A model generated the notes under the pieces. That model saw only the letters and a program-made list of their open reading frames with translations, was not told the DNA's origin and ran no database searches. Both the position numbers and the translations under genes were made by a program. From Caulobacteraceae bacterium UBA3198 (GTDB lineage Bacteria; Pseudomonadota; Alphaproteobacteria; Caulobacterales; Caulobacteraceae): a stretch of DNA of 64,000 nt. Of the stretch, positions 34,865 through 44,074 are shown piece by piece (within the stretch, counting starts at the first letter, position 1; each line of letters opens with the position of its first letter). The stretch is taken from assembly GCA_002363865.1 (NCBI GenBank), contig DEWY01000013.1, forward strand, positions 248,001 to 312,000, written 5' to 3'.

Positions 34865-35599
34865 TCAGAAGGGGGAGAAGGTCTCCACCAGGGCCTGACC
34901 GGCCGGGGTCCGTTGAACCCGGCTGATGTCCCCCCGGCCGCCATAGCTGATGCGCGCCTCGGCGATCTGAGAGTGGCGGATGGTGTTGGCGGAGGTGATG
35001 TCCTCCGGACGGATGATGCCGGCCACCGAGAGCTGCCGCACCTCGCCATTGGTCCGCACCTCCTGGGTGCCCTGGATCATCATATTGCCGTTGGGCAGGA
35101 CGCCGGTGACCACCGCGGCGATCACCAGATTGATCTTTTCGGAGCGGGACACCGAACCGGAGCCGGTGTTGCTGGAGGTCGAGTTGGTCGAGATGGCGTT
35201 GGCCGGGTCGAAACCGCCGGGCAGGATGCGGCCCAGGCTGGATTCCAGACCCAGGAAGTTGGGCACGCCCGCCGACATGGCCCCGCTGCGGTTGCTGCTG
35301 GTGGAGTTGGAGGTCTGGGCCCGGTCGTCGATCTCGATCTGGACGGTGACGATGTCGCCCACCCGGTTGGCCCGCTGATCCAGGAAGAAGGCCCGGGCGC
35401 CGGTGCGCCACAGGGAGTTGGCCGAGGCCGCGCTCGGCAGGGGCTGGTTGGCGGAGGCCAGGATCACCTGCTGCTGCTGGCCGACCAGGGCGGCGGGATA
35501 GCGGACTGGGGTCAGGTCAGGGCCGGCCACGGCCTCGTGAACGGTGGAGCAGGCGCCGAGCGGCAGGAGGGCGAGAAGGGCGAGGGTGCAAAGGCGCAT
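34865..35599 (-). CDS. flgH: Flagellar L-ring protein FlgH
   Basis: This 244-residue outer-membrane lipoprotein has a lipobox LPLGAC (Cys17) from the ATG at 35599. A longer reading from TTG 35626 is less likely. FlgH motifs are present: ALVGQQQQVILASANQ at the N-terminus, GDIVTVQIEIDDRAQTS, and LPNGNMMIQGTQEVRTNGE. The protein forms the L ring around the rod in the outer membrane. Ser/Asn-rich stretches in the middle are usual for this family. It is downstream of flgA. Confidence 0.95.
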   Translation of the reverse strand: MRLCTLALLALLPLGACSTVHEAVAGPDLTPVRYPAALVGQQQQVILASANQPLPSAASANSLWRTGARAFFLDQRANRVGDIVTVQIEIDDRAQTSNSTSSNRSGAMSAGVPNFLGLESSLGRILPGGFDPANAISTNSTSSNTGSGSVSRSEKINLVIAAVVTGVLPNGNMMIQGTQEVRTNGEVRQLSVAGIIRPEDITSANTIRHSQIAEARISYGGRGDISRVQRTPAGQALVETFSPF

Positions 35600-35622
35600 G
35601 GCGCAGTCTCTCTTCAACAGGA

Positions 35623-36380
35623 TCAACGCAGGGCGTAGCGGGCGGCCGGGCTGGCCAGGATCTGGTCGGCGCCGGGGCCCACGGCGGCTTGGCCGGGGCC
35701 AGTAGCCACAGCCTGAACCGTGCGCTTGGAGGTCAGGTTCTGGGCGGCGAAACCTTCGCCCAGGGCGGCGCGCCCCATGGCCTTGGCCTTGACGCTCAGC
35801 ATCATGCCGGCCGCCTCATAGGTCAGGGTGACGATATCGCCGGCGGCGATGACCTGAGGGGCGGTGACATCCCGGGCCGAGACGACGGCGCCGGCGCGAA
35901 GCGGCCGGCGGGCCGCCAGACCGATGACCAGTTCGGCGTCCTGGGCTGCGTCGCTGGGCGCTGCGGCCGCCTTGCCCCAGATCAGGTCTTCCGGCTGTAC
36001 GATCTCGCCGGTCGACAGGCTGCGGGCGTAGGTCAGCACCTCGACATTGCCAGGCCGCGCCGCAGCAGCCGTCGCCGTTCCGCTTTCGGCGCCAGTTCGC
36101 ACCACGATGCGGCGGAGGCCCTGGGCGTTGGCCCAGTCCAGGCCCGCCCGGCGGGCCAGCTGCTGAACCGCGCCGGCGTCCAGCACGACGCTGAGGCCAG
36201 GCTTGGCCGCGACCCGCACGTCGGCGGCCGAGCCGGCCCCGTCGAACAGGTCGCCCAGGGTGACGACGCCGTCGGAATCGTAGACCTCGGCCTTCAGGTT
36301 CACCGAGGGCGCAGCCAGAGCGCCCGGCGCGACGGCGAACCAGAGGGCGGCGGTCAGGAGGAGAGGCCGAAGGATCCTCA

Positions 36381-36381
<1 letters not shown>
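35623..36381 (-). CDS. flgA: Flagellar P-ring assembly chaperone FlgA
   Basis: This 252-residue periplasmic protein has a signal peptide ending at LAA-PSV (about residue 25). It contains the SAF domain pattern: ARSLSTGEIVQPEDLIWG, then AARRPLRAGAVVSARDV and AAGDIVTLTYEAAGMMLSV. FlgA helps assemble the P ring (FlgI). The start codon is the ATG at 36381, one base overlapping the flgG stop (TGATG). It is in the flgF-flgG-flgA-flgH unit. Confidence 0.93.
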
Positions 36382-37166
<785 letters not shown>

Positions 37167-37189
37167 GGTGAAGACCTTCTCTAAGAACT

Positions 37190-37927
37190 CTAGTTCGCCC
37201 GGCCCATGCGCTCGACAGCGCGGCGGGACAGGTCGGCGGAGGATTCCATCATCTTGGTGATGCTCTCATAGGCTCGGGTGACCTCGATGAGCCGGGTGAT
37301 CTCCAGGATGGGCTTGACGTTGGAGCTCTCCAGCATCCCCTGGCGGACCCGCACGTCGGGGGCTGGTTCGGGTTGCAGGTTGGAGGTGTTGCGCAGCAGG
37401 TTGTCGCCGGTCTTTTCCAGCGCCGAAAGATCGTCGAACCGGACCACGGCCACGCGGCCCAGCAGGTTCTCGCCCTGGCTGATCGCGCCGTCGGCGGCGA
37501 TGGTGACCTTGCCGTCCTCGGGGTTGATAACGATCTCGCCGCCGCCGTCCCCGGCCACAGGCTGGCCGGCCTGGTTAGTGATCCGGCCCAGTTCGTCGAG
37601 GCGGAACCGGCCGTCCCGGGTGTAGCGGGGGCCGTCGTCAGTGACGATCTCGAAGAAGCCGTCGCCTTCGACGCCAAGGTCGAGGTCAGACCCGGTGCTG
37701 AACAGGCCGCCCTGGCCGAAATCGCGGGCCACGCCGCCGTCGATGACGAACTTCACCGGGCGCGGGGCGCCATCATTGGCGGCCGGGGCGCCGGGCTCGG
37801 CGCGGGCCATCAGGGACTCGACCTTGAAGCCCACGGTGTCGGCGTTGGCCACGTTGTTGGCGATGAGGTCAAGTTCGCGCCGAAGCACCATCTGGCGCGA
37901 CAGGCCGACATAGATCGCATTGTCCAT
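37190..37927 (-). CDS. flgF: Flagellar proximal rod protein FlgF
   Basis: This 245-residue rod protein has the N-terminal family pattern DNAIYVGLSRQMVLRRELD followed by IANNVANADTVGFK, and the C-terminal SSNVKPILEITRLIEVTRAY. ATG 37927 has GGGAGG upstream, so the longer in-frame reading from 37975 is not used. It is the first gene of the flgF-flgG-flgA-flgH unit, preceded by a sigma-54 type promoter at 37971-37987. Confidence 0.94.
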   Translation of the reverse strand: MDNAIYVGLSRQMVLRRELDLIANNVANADTVGFKVESLMARAEPGAPAANDGAPRPVKFVIDGGVARDFGQGGLFSTGSDLDLGVEGDGFFEIVTDDGPRYTRDGRFRLDELGRITNQAGQPVAGDGGGEIVINPEDGKVTIAADGAISQGENLLGRVAVVRFDDLSALEKTGDNLLRNTSNLQPEPAPDVRVRQGMLESSNVKPILEITRLIEVTRAYESITKMMESSADLSRRAVERMGRAN

Positions 37928-37970
37928 CTGCTCGCCTCCCTGGCTGCGACAGGATTTCTCACCTGACGCC

Positions 37971-37987
37971 TGCAAGCTTCGGGCCAG
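37971..37987 (-). promoter_or_regulatory. Sigma-54 type promoter for flgF
   Basis: On the minus strand the sequence reads CTGGCCCGAAGCTTGCA. It differs from the sigma-54 consensus CTGGCACG-N4-TTGCA by one base, with exactly ten bases between the GG and GC elements. The start point would be near 37960, about 33 bases before the flgF ATG. Middle and late flagellar operons in Caulobacter use sigma-54 with FlbD, which supports the call. Confidence 0.7.
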
Positions 37988-38068
37988 GTGAAAAGGCGAG
38001 CAATATCAAAACTTAAGAAGGTTAATTTCGACCCCCTGGCGGAAACTGCCGGGCAGGATCGACCGCCG

Positions 38069-38095
38069 TTAACAGGTGTAAAAACCTATCCTTAA
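38069..38095 (+). promoter_or_regulatory. Possible CtrA half-sites before fliL
   Basis: Two TTAA half-sites at 38069 and 38092 each have an AAAA partner at the CtrA spacing of seven bases, pointing toward each other. Neither is a full TTAA-N7-TTAA. CtrA control of fliL would match Caulobacter, but the sites are weak. A CcrM-type GATTC is at 38124. Confidence 0.35.
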
Positions 38096-38143
38096 CCACC
38101 GCTGTCGCATGGGTGAGGGGTAAGATTCTAAGGAGCCGCGCGC

Positions 38144-38758
38144 GTGGCCAAGTCCAAGGACAAGGAACCCCCGGTTGATGGCGATGAAGCCGCCGTCGAC
38201 GGCGAAGGTGCGCCGGCCAAGAAGAAGCCGCCGCTCAAGCTGCTGATCATCGCCGGCGTCGGCGCCCTGGTGGTGCTGGGCGGCGGCGGCGCGGGCGCCT
38301 TCATGCTTCTCAAGCCCAAGCCGGCCGCCGAAGGCGAGGCCCACGCGGAAGCGGACAAGAAGGCCGAAAAAGGCAAGGAAGAGAAGGGCAAGGGGAAGGG
38401 GAAGGAGGGCGAGGCGCCTGAGAGTCCGGCGGTGATCCGCCCCGGGCCTGACGGCGTGGTGTTCTACACCATGCCCGACATAGTGGTGAACATGCAGACG
38501 CCTGAGGGCAAGGCGACCTTCCTCAAGCTGCGCCTGACCCTGGAGCTGCCGGACGAGGAAGTGGCCGGCGAACTCGACCCCAATCTTCCCCGTCTGCAGG
38601 ACATGTTCCAGACCTTCCTGCGTGAACTGCGGCCTGAAGACCTGTCCGGCAGCCAGGGCAGCTATCAGCTGCGCATGGAAATCCTGCGCCGCGTCAATCT
38701 GGTGATTTCCCCGGCCAAGGTGAACGCCGTCCTGATCGAGGAGATGCTCATCAACTGA
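38144..38758 (+). CDS. fliL: Flagellar basal body-associated protein FliL
   Basis: This 204-residue inner-membrane protein has a Lys/Asp-rich cytoplasmic N-terminus, one membrane helix (about residues 31-54), a long Lys/Glu/Gly linker, and a periplasmic FliL domain (TMPDIVVNMQTPEGKATFLK, LRMEILRRVNLVIS). GTG 38144 follows AAGGAG at eight bases. FliL forms a ring around the stator and affects motility and torque. It is the first gene of the fliL-fliM unit. Confidence 0.95.
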   Translation: MAKSKDKEPPVDGDEAAVDGEGAPAKKKPPLKLLIIAGVGALVVLGGGGAGAFMLLKPKPAAEGEAHAEADKKAEKGKEEKGKGKGKEGEAPESPAVIRPGPDGVVFYTMPDIVVNMQTPEGKATFLKLRLTLELPDEEVAGELDPNLPRLQDMFQTFLRELRPEDLSGSQGSYQLRMEILRRVNLVISPAKVNAVLIEEMLIN

Positions 38759-38789
38759 TGACCGTCAGGTCCTCGGTTGAGCTTTCGCC

Positions 38790-39851
38790 ATGGCAGACGA
38801 CAACGACATGTCCGCAGACAACGGCGCCGACGCCTGGGGGGCGGGCGGCGAGGCCGATCCGTTCGCCGGAACCGAGCGCATCCTCAATCAGGATGAGATC
38901 GACAGCCTGCTTGGCTTCGACCTGTCTGATGAAGAGGGCTCGGAGCGGACCGGCATCCGGGCGATTATCAACTCGGCGCTGGTCTCCTATGAGCGCCTGC
39001 CGATGCTCGAGATCGTCTTCGACCGCCTGGTGCGGTTGATGACGACGTCCCTGCGCAACTTCACCTCGGACAATGTCGAGGTCAGCCTCGACAACATCTC
39101 CTCGATCCGCTTCGGCGACTATCTGAACTCCATCCCGCTGCCCGCCATCCTTGCGGTGTTCAAGGCCGAGGAGCTGGAGAACTACGGCCTGCTGACGGTC
39201 GACTCCAACCTGATCTACTCCATCGTCGACGTGCTGCTCGGCGGCCGCCGCGGGACAGCGGCCATGCGCATTGAGGGCCGGCCCTACACCACCATCGAGC
39301 GGGTGCTGGTCCAGCGGATGGTCGAGGTGGTGCTGGCGGACGCCCGTGCGGCCTTCGAGCCCCTGACGCCCGTCTCCTTCGTGCTCGACCGGCTGGAGAC
39401 CAATCCGCGCTTCGCCGCCATCGCCCGGCCGGCCAACGCCGCCATCCTGGTGAAGCTGCGCATCGACATGGAAGACCGCGGCGGGCGCATCGAGCTCCTG
39501 CTGCCCTATGCGACCCTCGAGCCCATCCGGAAGATGCTGCTGCAGCAGTTCATGGGCGAGAAGTTCGGCCGCGACAACATCTGGGAAGGGCACCTGGCCA
39601 CCGAGCTCTGGACCACCCAGATGGAGGTCCGCTGCGTTCTGGATGAACTGCAGATTCCGCTCCAGAAACTGCTCGACCTCCAGGTGGGCGAGACCATCAT
39701 CCTCAATGCCACGCCCGAGAGCGCGGTGGAGCTGCGAGCCGGCAGCATACCGCTGACCCGCGGGCATATGGGTCGCCGTAATCACAACATCGCCGTCCGC
39801 GTCGAGGCTCCGCTCTCGCCGCAGGCCCGCAAAGCCGTGCAGAGGATCTGA
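38790..39851 (+). CDS. fliM: Flagellar motor switch protein FliM
   Basis: This 353-residue switch protein has the N-terminal CheY-binding segment ILNQDEIDSLLG (residues 31-42), the middle domain, and the C-terminal SpoA/FliN-like region. The pattern IPLTRGHMGRRNHNIAVRVE is near the end. FliM receives CheY-P and sets rotation direction. The ribosome site is weak (TTGAG). The stop overlaps the next gene by one base. Confidence 0.96.
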   Translation: MADDNDMSADNGADAWGAGGEADPFAGTERILNQDEIDSLLGFDLSDEEGSERTGIRAIINSALVSYERLPMLEIVFDRLVRLMTTSLRNFTSDNVEVSLDNISSIRFGDYLNSIPLPAILAVFKAEELENYGLLTVDSNLIYSIVDVLLGGRRGTAAMRIEGRPYTTIERVLVQRMVEVVLADARAAFEPLTPVSFVLDRLETNPRFAAIARPANAAILVKLRIDMEDRGGRIELLLPYATLEPIRKMLLQQFMGEKFGRDNIWEGHLATELWTTQMEVRCVLDELQIPLQKLLDLQVGETIILNATPESAVELRAGSIPLTRGHMGRRNHNIAVRVEAPLSPQARKAVQRI

Positions 39852-40366
39852 TGAGTCTGGTGGCGATCTCCATGAACCTGCTTCTGGCGGTTCTGCTGGC
39901 CGCAGCCCTGATCATGGGCTGGCGGTTGAACCGGCGCCTGAAGGCCCTGCGCGACAGCCACGAAGGCTTCGCCCTGGCCGTGGCCGAGCTGGACGCCGCG
40001 GCGCGACGGGCCGAACAGGGCCTGGCCGACCTGCGCGCGGCCACGGACGAGGCGGCCGAGACCCTCGGCGACCGCGTCTCCGAAGCCCGGCAGCTGAGCG
40101 CCCGCCTGGAGCGCCAGGTCCGCGAGGGCCCAGCTCTACTGGAGGCCGAGGACGCCGAGCGGGCCGCCGAACGTCGCCTGGGCGCGCTCCTGTCCGGCGC
40201 CCATGAGCTGCGGCCGCCGCGCCCGCGGGCTGAGCCCGATCGCGAGATCGCTCCGATCGCCCGGCCATCCCGCCCCCTGTCGAAGATGGCGCGCGCCCTG
40301 GAAGAAGACCTGTTCGACACCCCTGCGGCCGAGGCCGAGGGCTATTTCAGCCGAGGCCGTCGATGA
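39851..40366 (+). CDS. DUF6468 domain flagellar-associated protein
   Basis: This 171-residue protein has one N-terminal membrane helix (about residues 5-26) followed by a long helical and coiled-coil region (LRDSHEGFALAVAELDAAAR, LSARLERQVREGPALLE) and a basic tail. It is known in Caulobacterales as a DUF6468 protein next to fliM. Its role is unknown. It starts at the ATG overlapping the fliM stop and ends overlapping the MotE-like gene (ATGA), so it is translationally coupled to both. Confidence 0.7.
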   Translation: MSLVAISMNLLLAVLLAAALIMGWRLNRRLKALRDSHEGFALAVAELDAAARRAEQGLADLRAATDEAAETLGDRVSEARQLSARLERQVREGPALLEAEDAERAAERRLGALLSGAHELRPPRPRAEPDREIAPIARPSRPLSKMARALEEDLFDTPAAEAEGYFSRGRR

Positions 40367-41148
40367 AGTCCGTCCCTCGCATCCTGCCCATCGTCGGCGT
40401 CGCCGTCGGCGGCGTTCTGGTGGTCAACGCCCTGGCGGGCGCTCGGGCCCTGCCGGATCTGGTGTCGGGCGCACGGGCCTTCGCTCAGGAGGCGGTGGCC
40501 GAGGGCGCCGGCACGGGCGAGGGCGCTGGGGAAGGGGCGGGCGGTGAGGCTGCGCCCACCGGCGAGGGCGTCGATGCGGCGGCCAAGTCCACCCTGCCCA
40601 AACCTGTCGCCGCCTGCGCGCCGACGGCTGCCGAACTGGCCCGGGAGGCCGGTCTGTCCCCCGCCGAGCTGCAGGTCCTGCAGAGTCTCGGCGAACGCCG
40701 CGGTCAGCTGGACGCCCGCGAGCAGTCGCTTGAAACCCAACTGGCCCTGATGGCCGCGGCCGAAGCCAAGCTGGACGCCAAGGTGAAGGCGCTGAACGGC
40801 CTCAAGACCGATATCGAGAGCCTGATGGGCGAGGCCGAGGTTCGCGAAAACGCCGAGGTCGCCCGCATGGTGAAGGTGTTCGAAGGCATGAAGCCCAAGG
40901 ATTCCGCCGCCCGAATGACCGTTCTGGACGACTCGGTGCGCCTGCCGATCGCTGCGGCCATGAAGGAGCGCGCCCTCTCGGCCATGCTGGCGGCCATGCC
41001 CCCGGACGAGGCCAAACGCCTGACCGAAAGCCTCGCCAGCCGCTTCGAGGCGGCCCGCGCCCTGGGCAAGGCCCTGAACGCCACCGAAACCGCCGCCGCC
41101 CGGAATATCCCTGGCCCCGCCGCGCCGGCCGCCAAGGCGGGCGGCTGA
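40363..41148 (+). CDS. MotE-like flagellar protein
   Basis: This 261-residue protein has a membrane helix (about residues 6-28) and a Gly/Ala/Glu-rich linker. After that comes a helical region (LSPAELQVLQSLGERRGQL, EQSLETQLALMAAAEAKLDA) and the MotE/MgtE N-terminal-like fold with KVFEGMKPKDSAARMTVLDD. In Sinorhizobium MotE is a periplasmic chaperone for the stator-related MotC. The gene overlaps DUF6468 and lies four bases before the 971-residue gene. Function in this organism is inferred from the operon. Confidence 0.75.
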   Translation: MKSVPRILPIVGVAVGGVLVVNALAGARALPDLVSGARAFAQEAVAEGAGTGEGAGEGAGGEAAPTGEGVDAAAKSTLPKPVAACAPTAAELAREAGLSPAELQVLQSLGERRGQLDAREQSLETQLALMAAAEAKLDAKVKALNGLKTDIESLMGEAEVRENAEVARMVKVFEGMKPKDSAARMTVLDDSVRLPIAAAMKERALSAMLAAMPPDEAKRLTESLASRFEAARALGKALNATETAAARNIPGPAAPAAKAGG

Positions 41149-41152
41149 GCCG

Positions 41153-44068
41153 GTGACCCTACGTCGGACCCTGCGCTCCGGCGTCGCGGCGGCCTGCATC
41201 CTGGCCACGGCCGCGCCGGCCGGCGTGGTCGCCCAGACCCCGCCACGCGCCGCCGAGGCGCTGGAGGTCCGGGTGGCGCAGGCCCGCAGCTTCTCCCGGG
41301 TGGAGTTCCAGTGGCGTGGCGTGGCGCGGATGACCAGCCGTCAGTCCGGCCAGGTCCTCACCCTGCGGTTTTCCCGGGACGCCAATCCCGACATCGCCCG
41401 CCTTCGGGTCTCGCCGCCACGGGGGCTGAAGACCGCCGAGGTCCGTCATGTCGGCGGGGTGCTGGAGATCGATCTGACCCTGGATGAGGGGTACGAGGCC
41501 CGGCTGGGCCAGGCCGATGGCGCGGCCTTCGTCAACATCGCCCGCAAGCCTGATGTCGCGACCGCCAAGGCGACGGCGCCCCAGGCTGTGGCCGCCGCGC
41601 CGACCGCGCCCCTGGAGCCGCCGCCCAATCGTCCCAACCCTGTCCCCGGCGACGGCGTCGTGCGCCTCGATGCGCGCCTGGAGGGCGCCCAGGCCATTCT
41701 GCGTTTCCCCTGGGCCGCGCCGACGGGCGCTGCGGTCTTCCGGCGGGGGGACGCCGTCTGGGTGGTGTTTGACGCCCCCGCCCGCCTCGATGTCGAGAAG
41801 GCGCCTCGCGGTCTGCGCCAATTCTCGCGCATGGAGGCATTTAGGGGCCCGGACTATTCGGCCGTTCGCATCGCCAGTCCCAAGGGCACGCCGGTCTTCG
41901 CCGTCAGTGAGGGCGCGACCTGGATCATCGCCCTGGGCGCTGGCGCCCAGCCTCAGCCGTCGGTGATCAATGTCCGCCGGGATGAGACGGGCGGCCCGGC
42001 CAGTCTGACGGCCGCGGTGTCGGGGGTGACCCGCATCGTGCGTGTGCCCGATCCGATGGTCGGGGACACCCTGACCGTCGCCACCGCCCTCGGCCCGGCC
42101 AAGGGCCTGCCCTCTCGGCGCGAATTCGTCCAGATGGCCCTGCTGCCCTCGGCCCAGGGCCTGGCCATGGAGGCCTTCGCCGAGGACATCGCCTTGACCC
42201 GCGCCGGCGACCTGGTGGCGATCGGCCGGCCGGCGGGTCTGGCCCTGTCATCTCCCACTGTCGCGGCGCGGCGGAACGAGGCGCCTGTGGGCGCGCCGAT
42301 GCCGGCGGGACGGCCGGCCCTGGTGGACTATGAGAACTGGCCCAAGACGGGGTCGGGCGGCTTCATGTCCCGCTACAACGCCCTGGTCACCGCAGCGGCC
42401 GAGGAAGGCCTGGACGGCCAGGACAGCAAGGTCGCCGCCCGGATGGCCCTGGCCCGCTTCCTGGTCGGCACCGAGCTGGCCTTTGAGGCGATCGGCGTCC
42501 TCAACGACGTGGCCCGTCAGCATCCGTCCCTCCTGGGGGACGCCGAATTCCGGGGGTTGCGCGGCATTTCCCGGGTCATGGCCCGCCGGTACAAGGAGGC
42601 CAGCGCCGACTTCTCGTCCCCCGCCCTGGCCAACGACCCGGCTGCGGCGCTGTGGCGGTCCTATCTGGCCGGACAGACGGCCCAGTGGCCTGAGACGCGC
42701 AAGGAGTTCGCCGCCGGCGCGGCGGCGTTCAACCAGTTTCCCGCCGTCTGGCGCCAACGCTTCGCTCGCGCGGACGCCAAGGCCGCCCTGGAGATGGGCG
42801 ACCTGGACGGCGCCGACTCCCGGATCCGCATGGCCCTGGCCGAGGACACAGACGCCCTGGAGGAACTCGCCGTTCGCCTCTTGCAGGCGGACCTGGCGGA
42901 AAAGCGCGGCCAAACGGGCCGGGCCTTGCGCATCTATCAGGCTGTGGCCACCGCGCCGGCGGACTATCTGTCGGCGCCCGCCCTGCTGAACGCCACCCGC
43001 ATCCGCTATGAGGAGGGGGCCATTACCCCCATCCAGGCCACGGCGGCCTATGACAGCCTGCGCTTCCGCTGGCGGGGGGATGGCACCGAACTGGCGACAA
43101 TCCGGGCGCTGGGCCGCCTGTATCTCAGCCAGGGGCGTTACCGCGAGGCGCTGGAGGCGCTGCGTTCGGCCGGCCAGAGACTGCCTGACCTGCCGGAGGC
43201 CCTGGGCCTCCAGGCCGATCTGAGCGCGGCCTTCCGCGCCCTGTTCCTGGATGGTCTAGCCGACGGGCTGGAGCCGGTTCAGGCGCTGGCGCTCTTCTTC
43301 GATTTCAAGGACCTCACCCCCCTGGGGGCGGACGGCGACATGATGGTCCGTCGTCTGGTTCGCCGCCTGGTGGATGTCGACCTGCTGAACCAGGCCGCCG
43401 ATCTGCTGGCCTATCAGGTGGACAACCGTCTGGACGGGGTTCCGCGGGCCCAGGTCGGCACGGATCTGGCCCTCATCTATCTGATGGATCGCCGCCCGGA
43501 GCAGGCGCTGGTCACCATCAATGGCACGCGCTCCACGGTCCTGCCGCGCCAGCTCAACGCCGAGCGGCGTTTGATCGAGGCCCGCGCCCTGTCGGACCTG
43601 GGACGGTTGGACCACGCGCTGGAGGTGTTGGAGCGCGAGGAGTCCGGCGAGGCCCGCGACCTGAGGGCTGAAATCGTGTGGCGGAAGAAGGACTGGCCTC
43701 AGGCGGGGCAACTGTTCGAAGCCTCCCTGGGCGACCGCTGGCGCAGCGACGGCGCCTTGAGCGCTGAGGATGAAGGCAAGCTGCTCCGGGCCGGCGTCGC
43801 CTTCAGTCTGGCGGGCGATGACGCGGCCCTGGCGCGGCTTGAAGAGCGCTATCGCGGCTTCCTTGACGAGGCGCGAAATCCTGAAGCCTTGCGGGTGGCC
43901 CTGACGGGCGTGGCTTCCGGGCCGGTCGGCGTCGGAGAATTTGGCCGCCTGGCCGCCGACAATGAAGCCTTCGCAGGATGGGTGGCCAAGATGAAGGACA
44001 AGTTCCGCGCCGCCGCCGCCCCGGCGACCCAGGCCGCCAAGGCTGCGCCGGGCGCAAAGCCCGCCTAG
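41153..44068 (+). CDS. Large secreted tetratricopeptide-type protein, flagellar operon
   Basis: This 971-residue protein has a signal peptide ending near VVA-QTP (about residue 27). The N-terminal 300 residues hold beta-rich segments (VSPPRGLKTAEVRHVGGVLE, VVFDAPARLDVEKAPRGLR). A helical repeat region at about 390-900 has TPR-like units such as RLYLSQGRYREALEALRSAG. The Pro/Ala-rich linker is at about 130-170. It is the last gene of the fliL-fliM unit. Its location after MotE-like suggests a structural or assembly role in the periplasm. Its function is not known to me. Confidence 0.72.
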   Translation: MTLRRTLRSGVAAACILATAAPAGVVAQTPPRAAEALEVRVAQARSFSRVEFQWRGVARMTSRQSGQVLTLRFSRDANPDIARLRVSPPRGLKTAEVRHVGGVLEIDLTLDEGYEARLGQADGAAFVNIARKPDVATAKATAPQAVAAAPTAPLEPPPNRPNPVPGDGVVRLDARLEGAQAILRFPWAAPTGAAVFRRGDAVWVVFDAPARLDVEKAPRGLRQFSRMEAFRGPDYSAVRIASPKGTPVFAVSEGATWIIALGAGAQPQPSVINVRRDETGGPASLTAAVSGVTRIVRVPDPMVGDTLTVATALGPAKGLPSRREFVQMALLPSAQGLAMEAFAEDIALTRAGDLVAIGRPAGLALSSPTVAARRNEAPVGAPMPAGRPALVDYENWPKTGSGGFMSRYNALVTAAAEEGLDGQDSKVAARMALARFLVGTELAFEAIGVLNDVARQHPSLLGDAEFRGLRGISRVMARRYKEASADFSSPALANDPAAALWRSYLAGQTAQWPETRKEFAAGAAAFNQFPAVWRQRFARADAKAALEMGDLDGADSRIRMALAEDTDALEELAVRLLQADLAEKRGQTGRALRIYQAVATAPADYLSAPALLNATRIRYEEGAITPIQATAAYDSLRFRWRGDGTELATIRALGRLYLSQGRYREALEALRSAGQRLPDLPEALGLQADLSAAFRALFLDGLADGLEPVQALALFFDFKDLTPLGADGDMMVRRLVRRLVDVDLLNQAADLLAYQVDNRLDGVPRAQVGTDLALIYLMDRRPEQALVTINGTRSTVLPRQLNAERRLIEARALSDLGRLDHALEVLEREESGEARDLRAEIVWRKKDWPQAGQLFEASLGDRWRSDGALSAEDEGKLLRAGVAFSLAGDDAALARLEERYRGFLDEARNPEALRVALTGVASGPVGVGEFGRLAADNEAFAGWVAKMKDKFRAAAAPATQAAKAAPGAKPA

Positions 44069-44074
44069 CCCGGT

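Noticed and set aside
38023..38037. TTAA-N5-TTAA in the fliL-flgF gap
   Set aside because: The spacing is five bases instead of the seven of CtrA sites.
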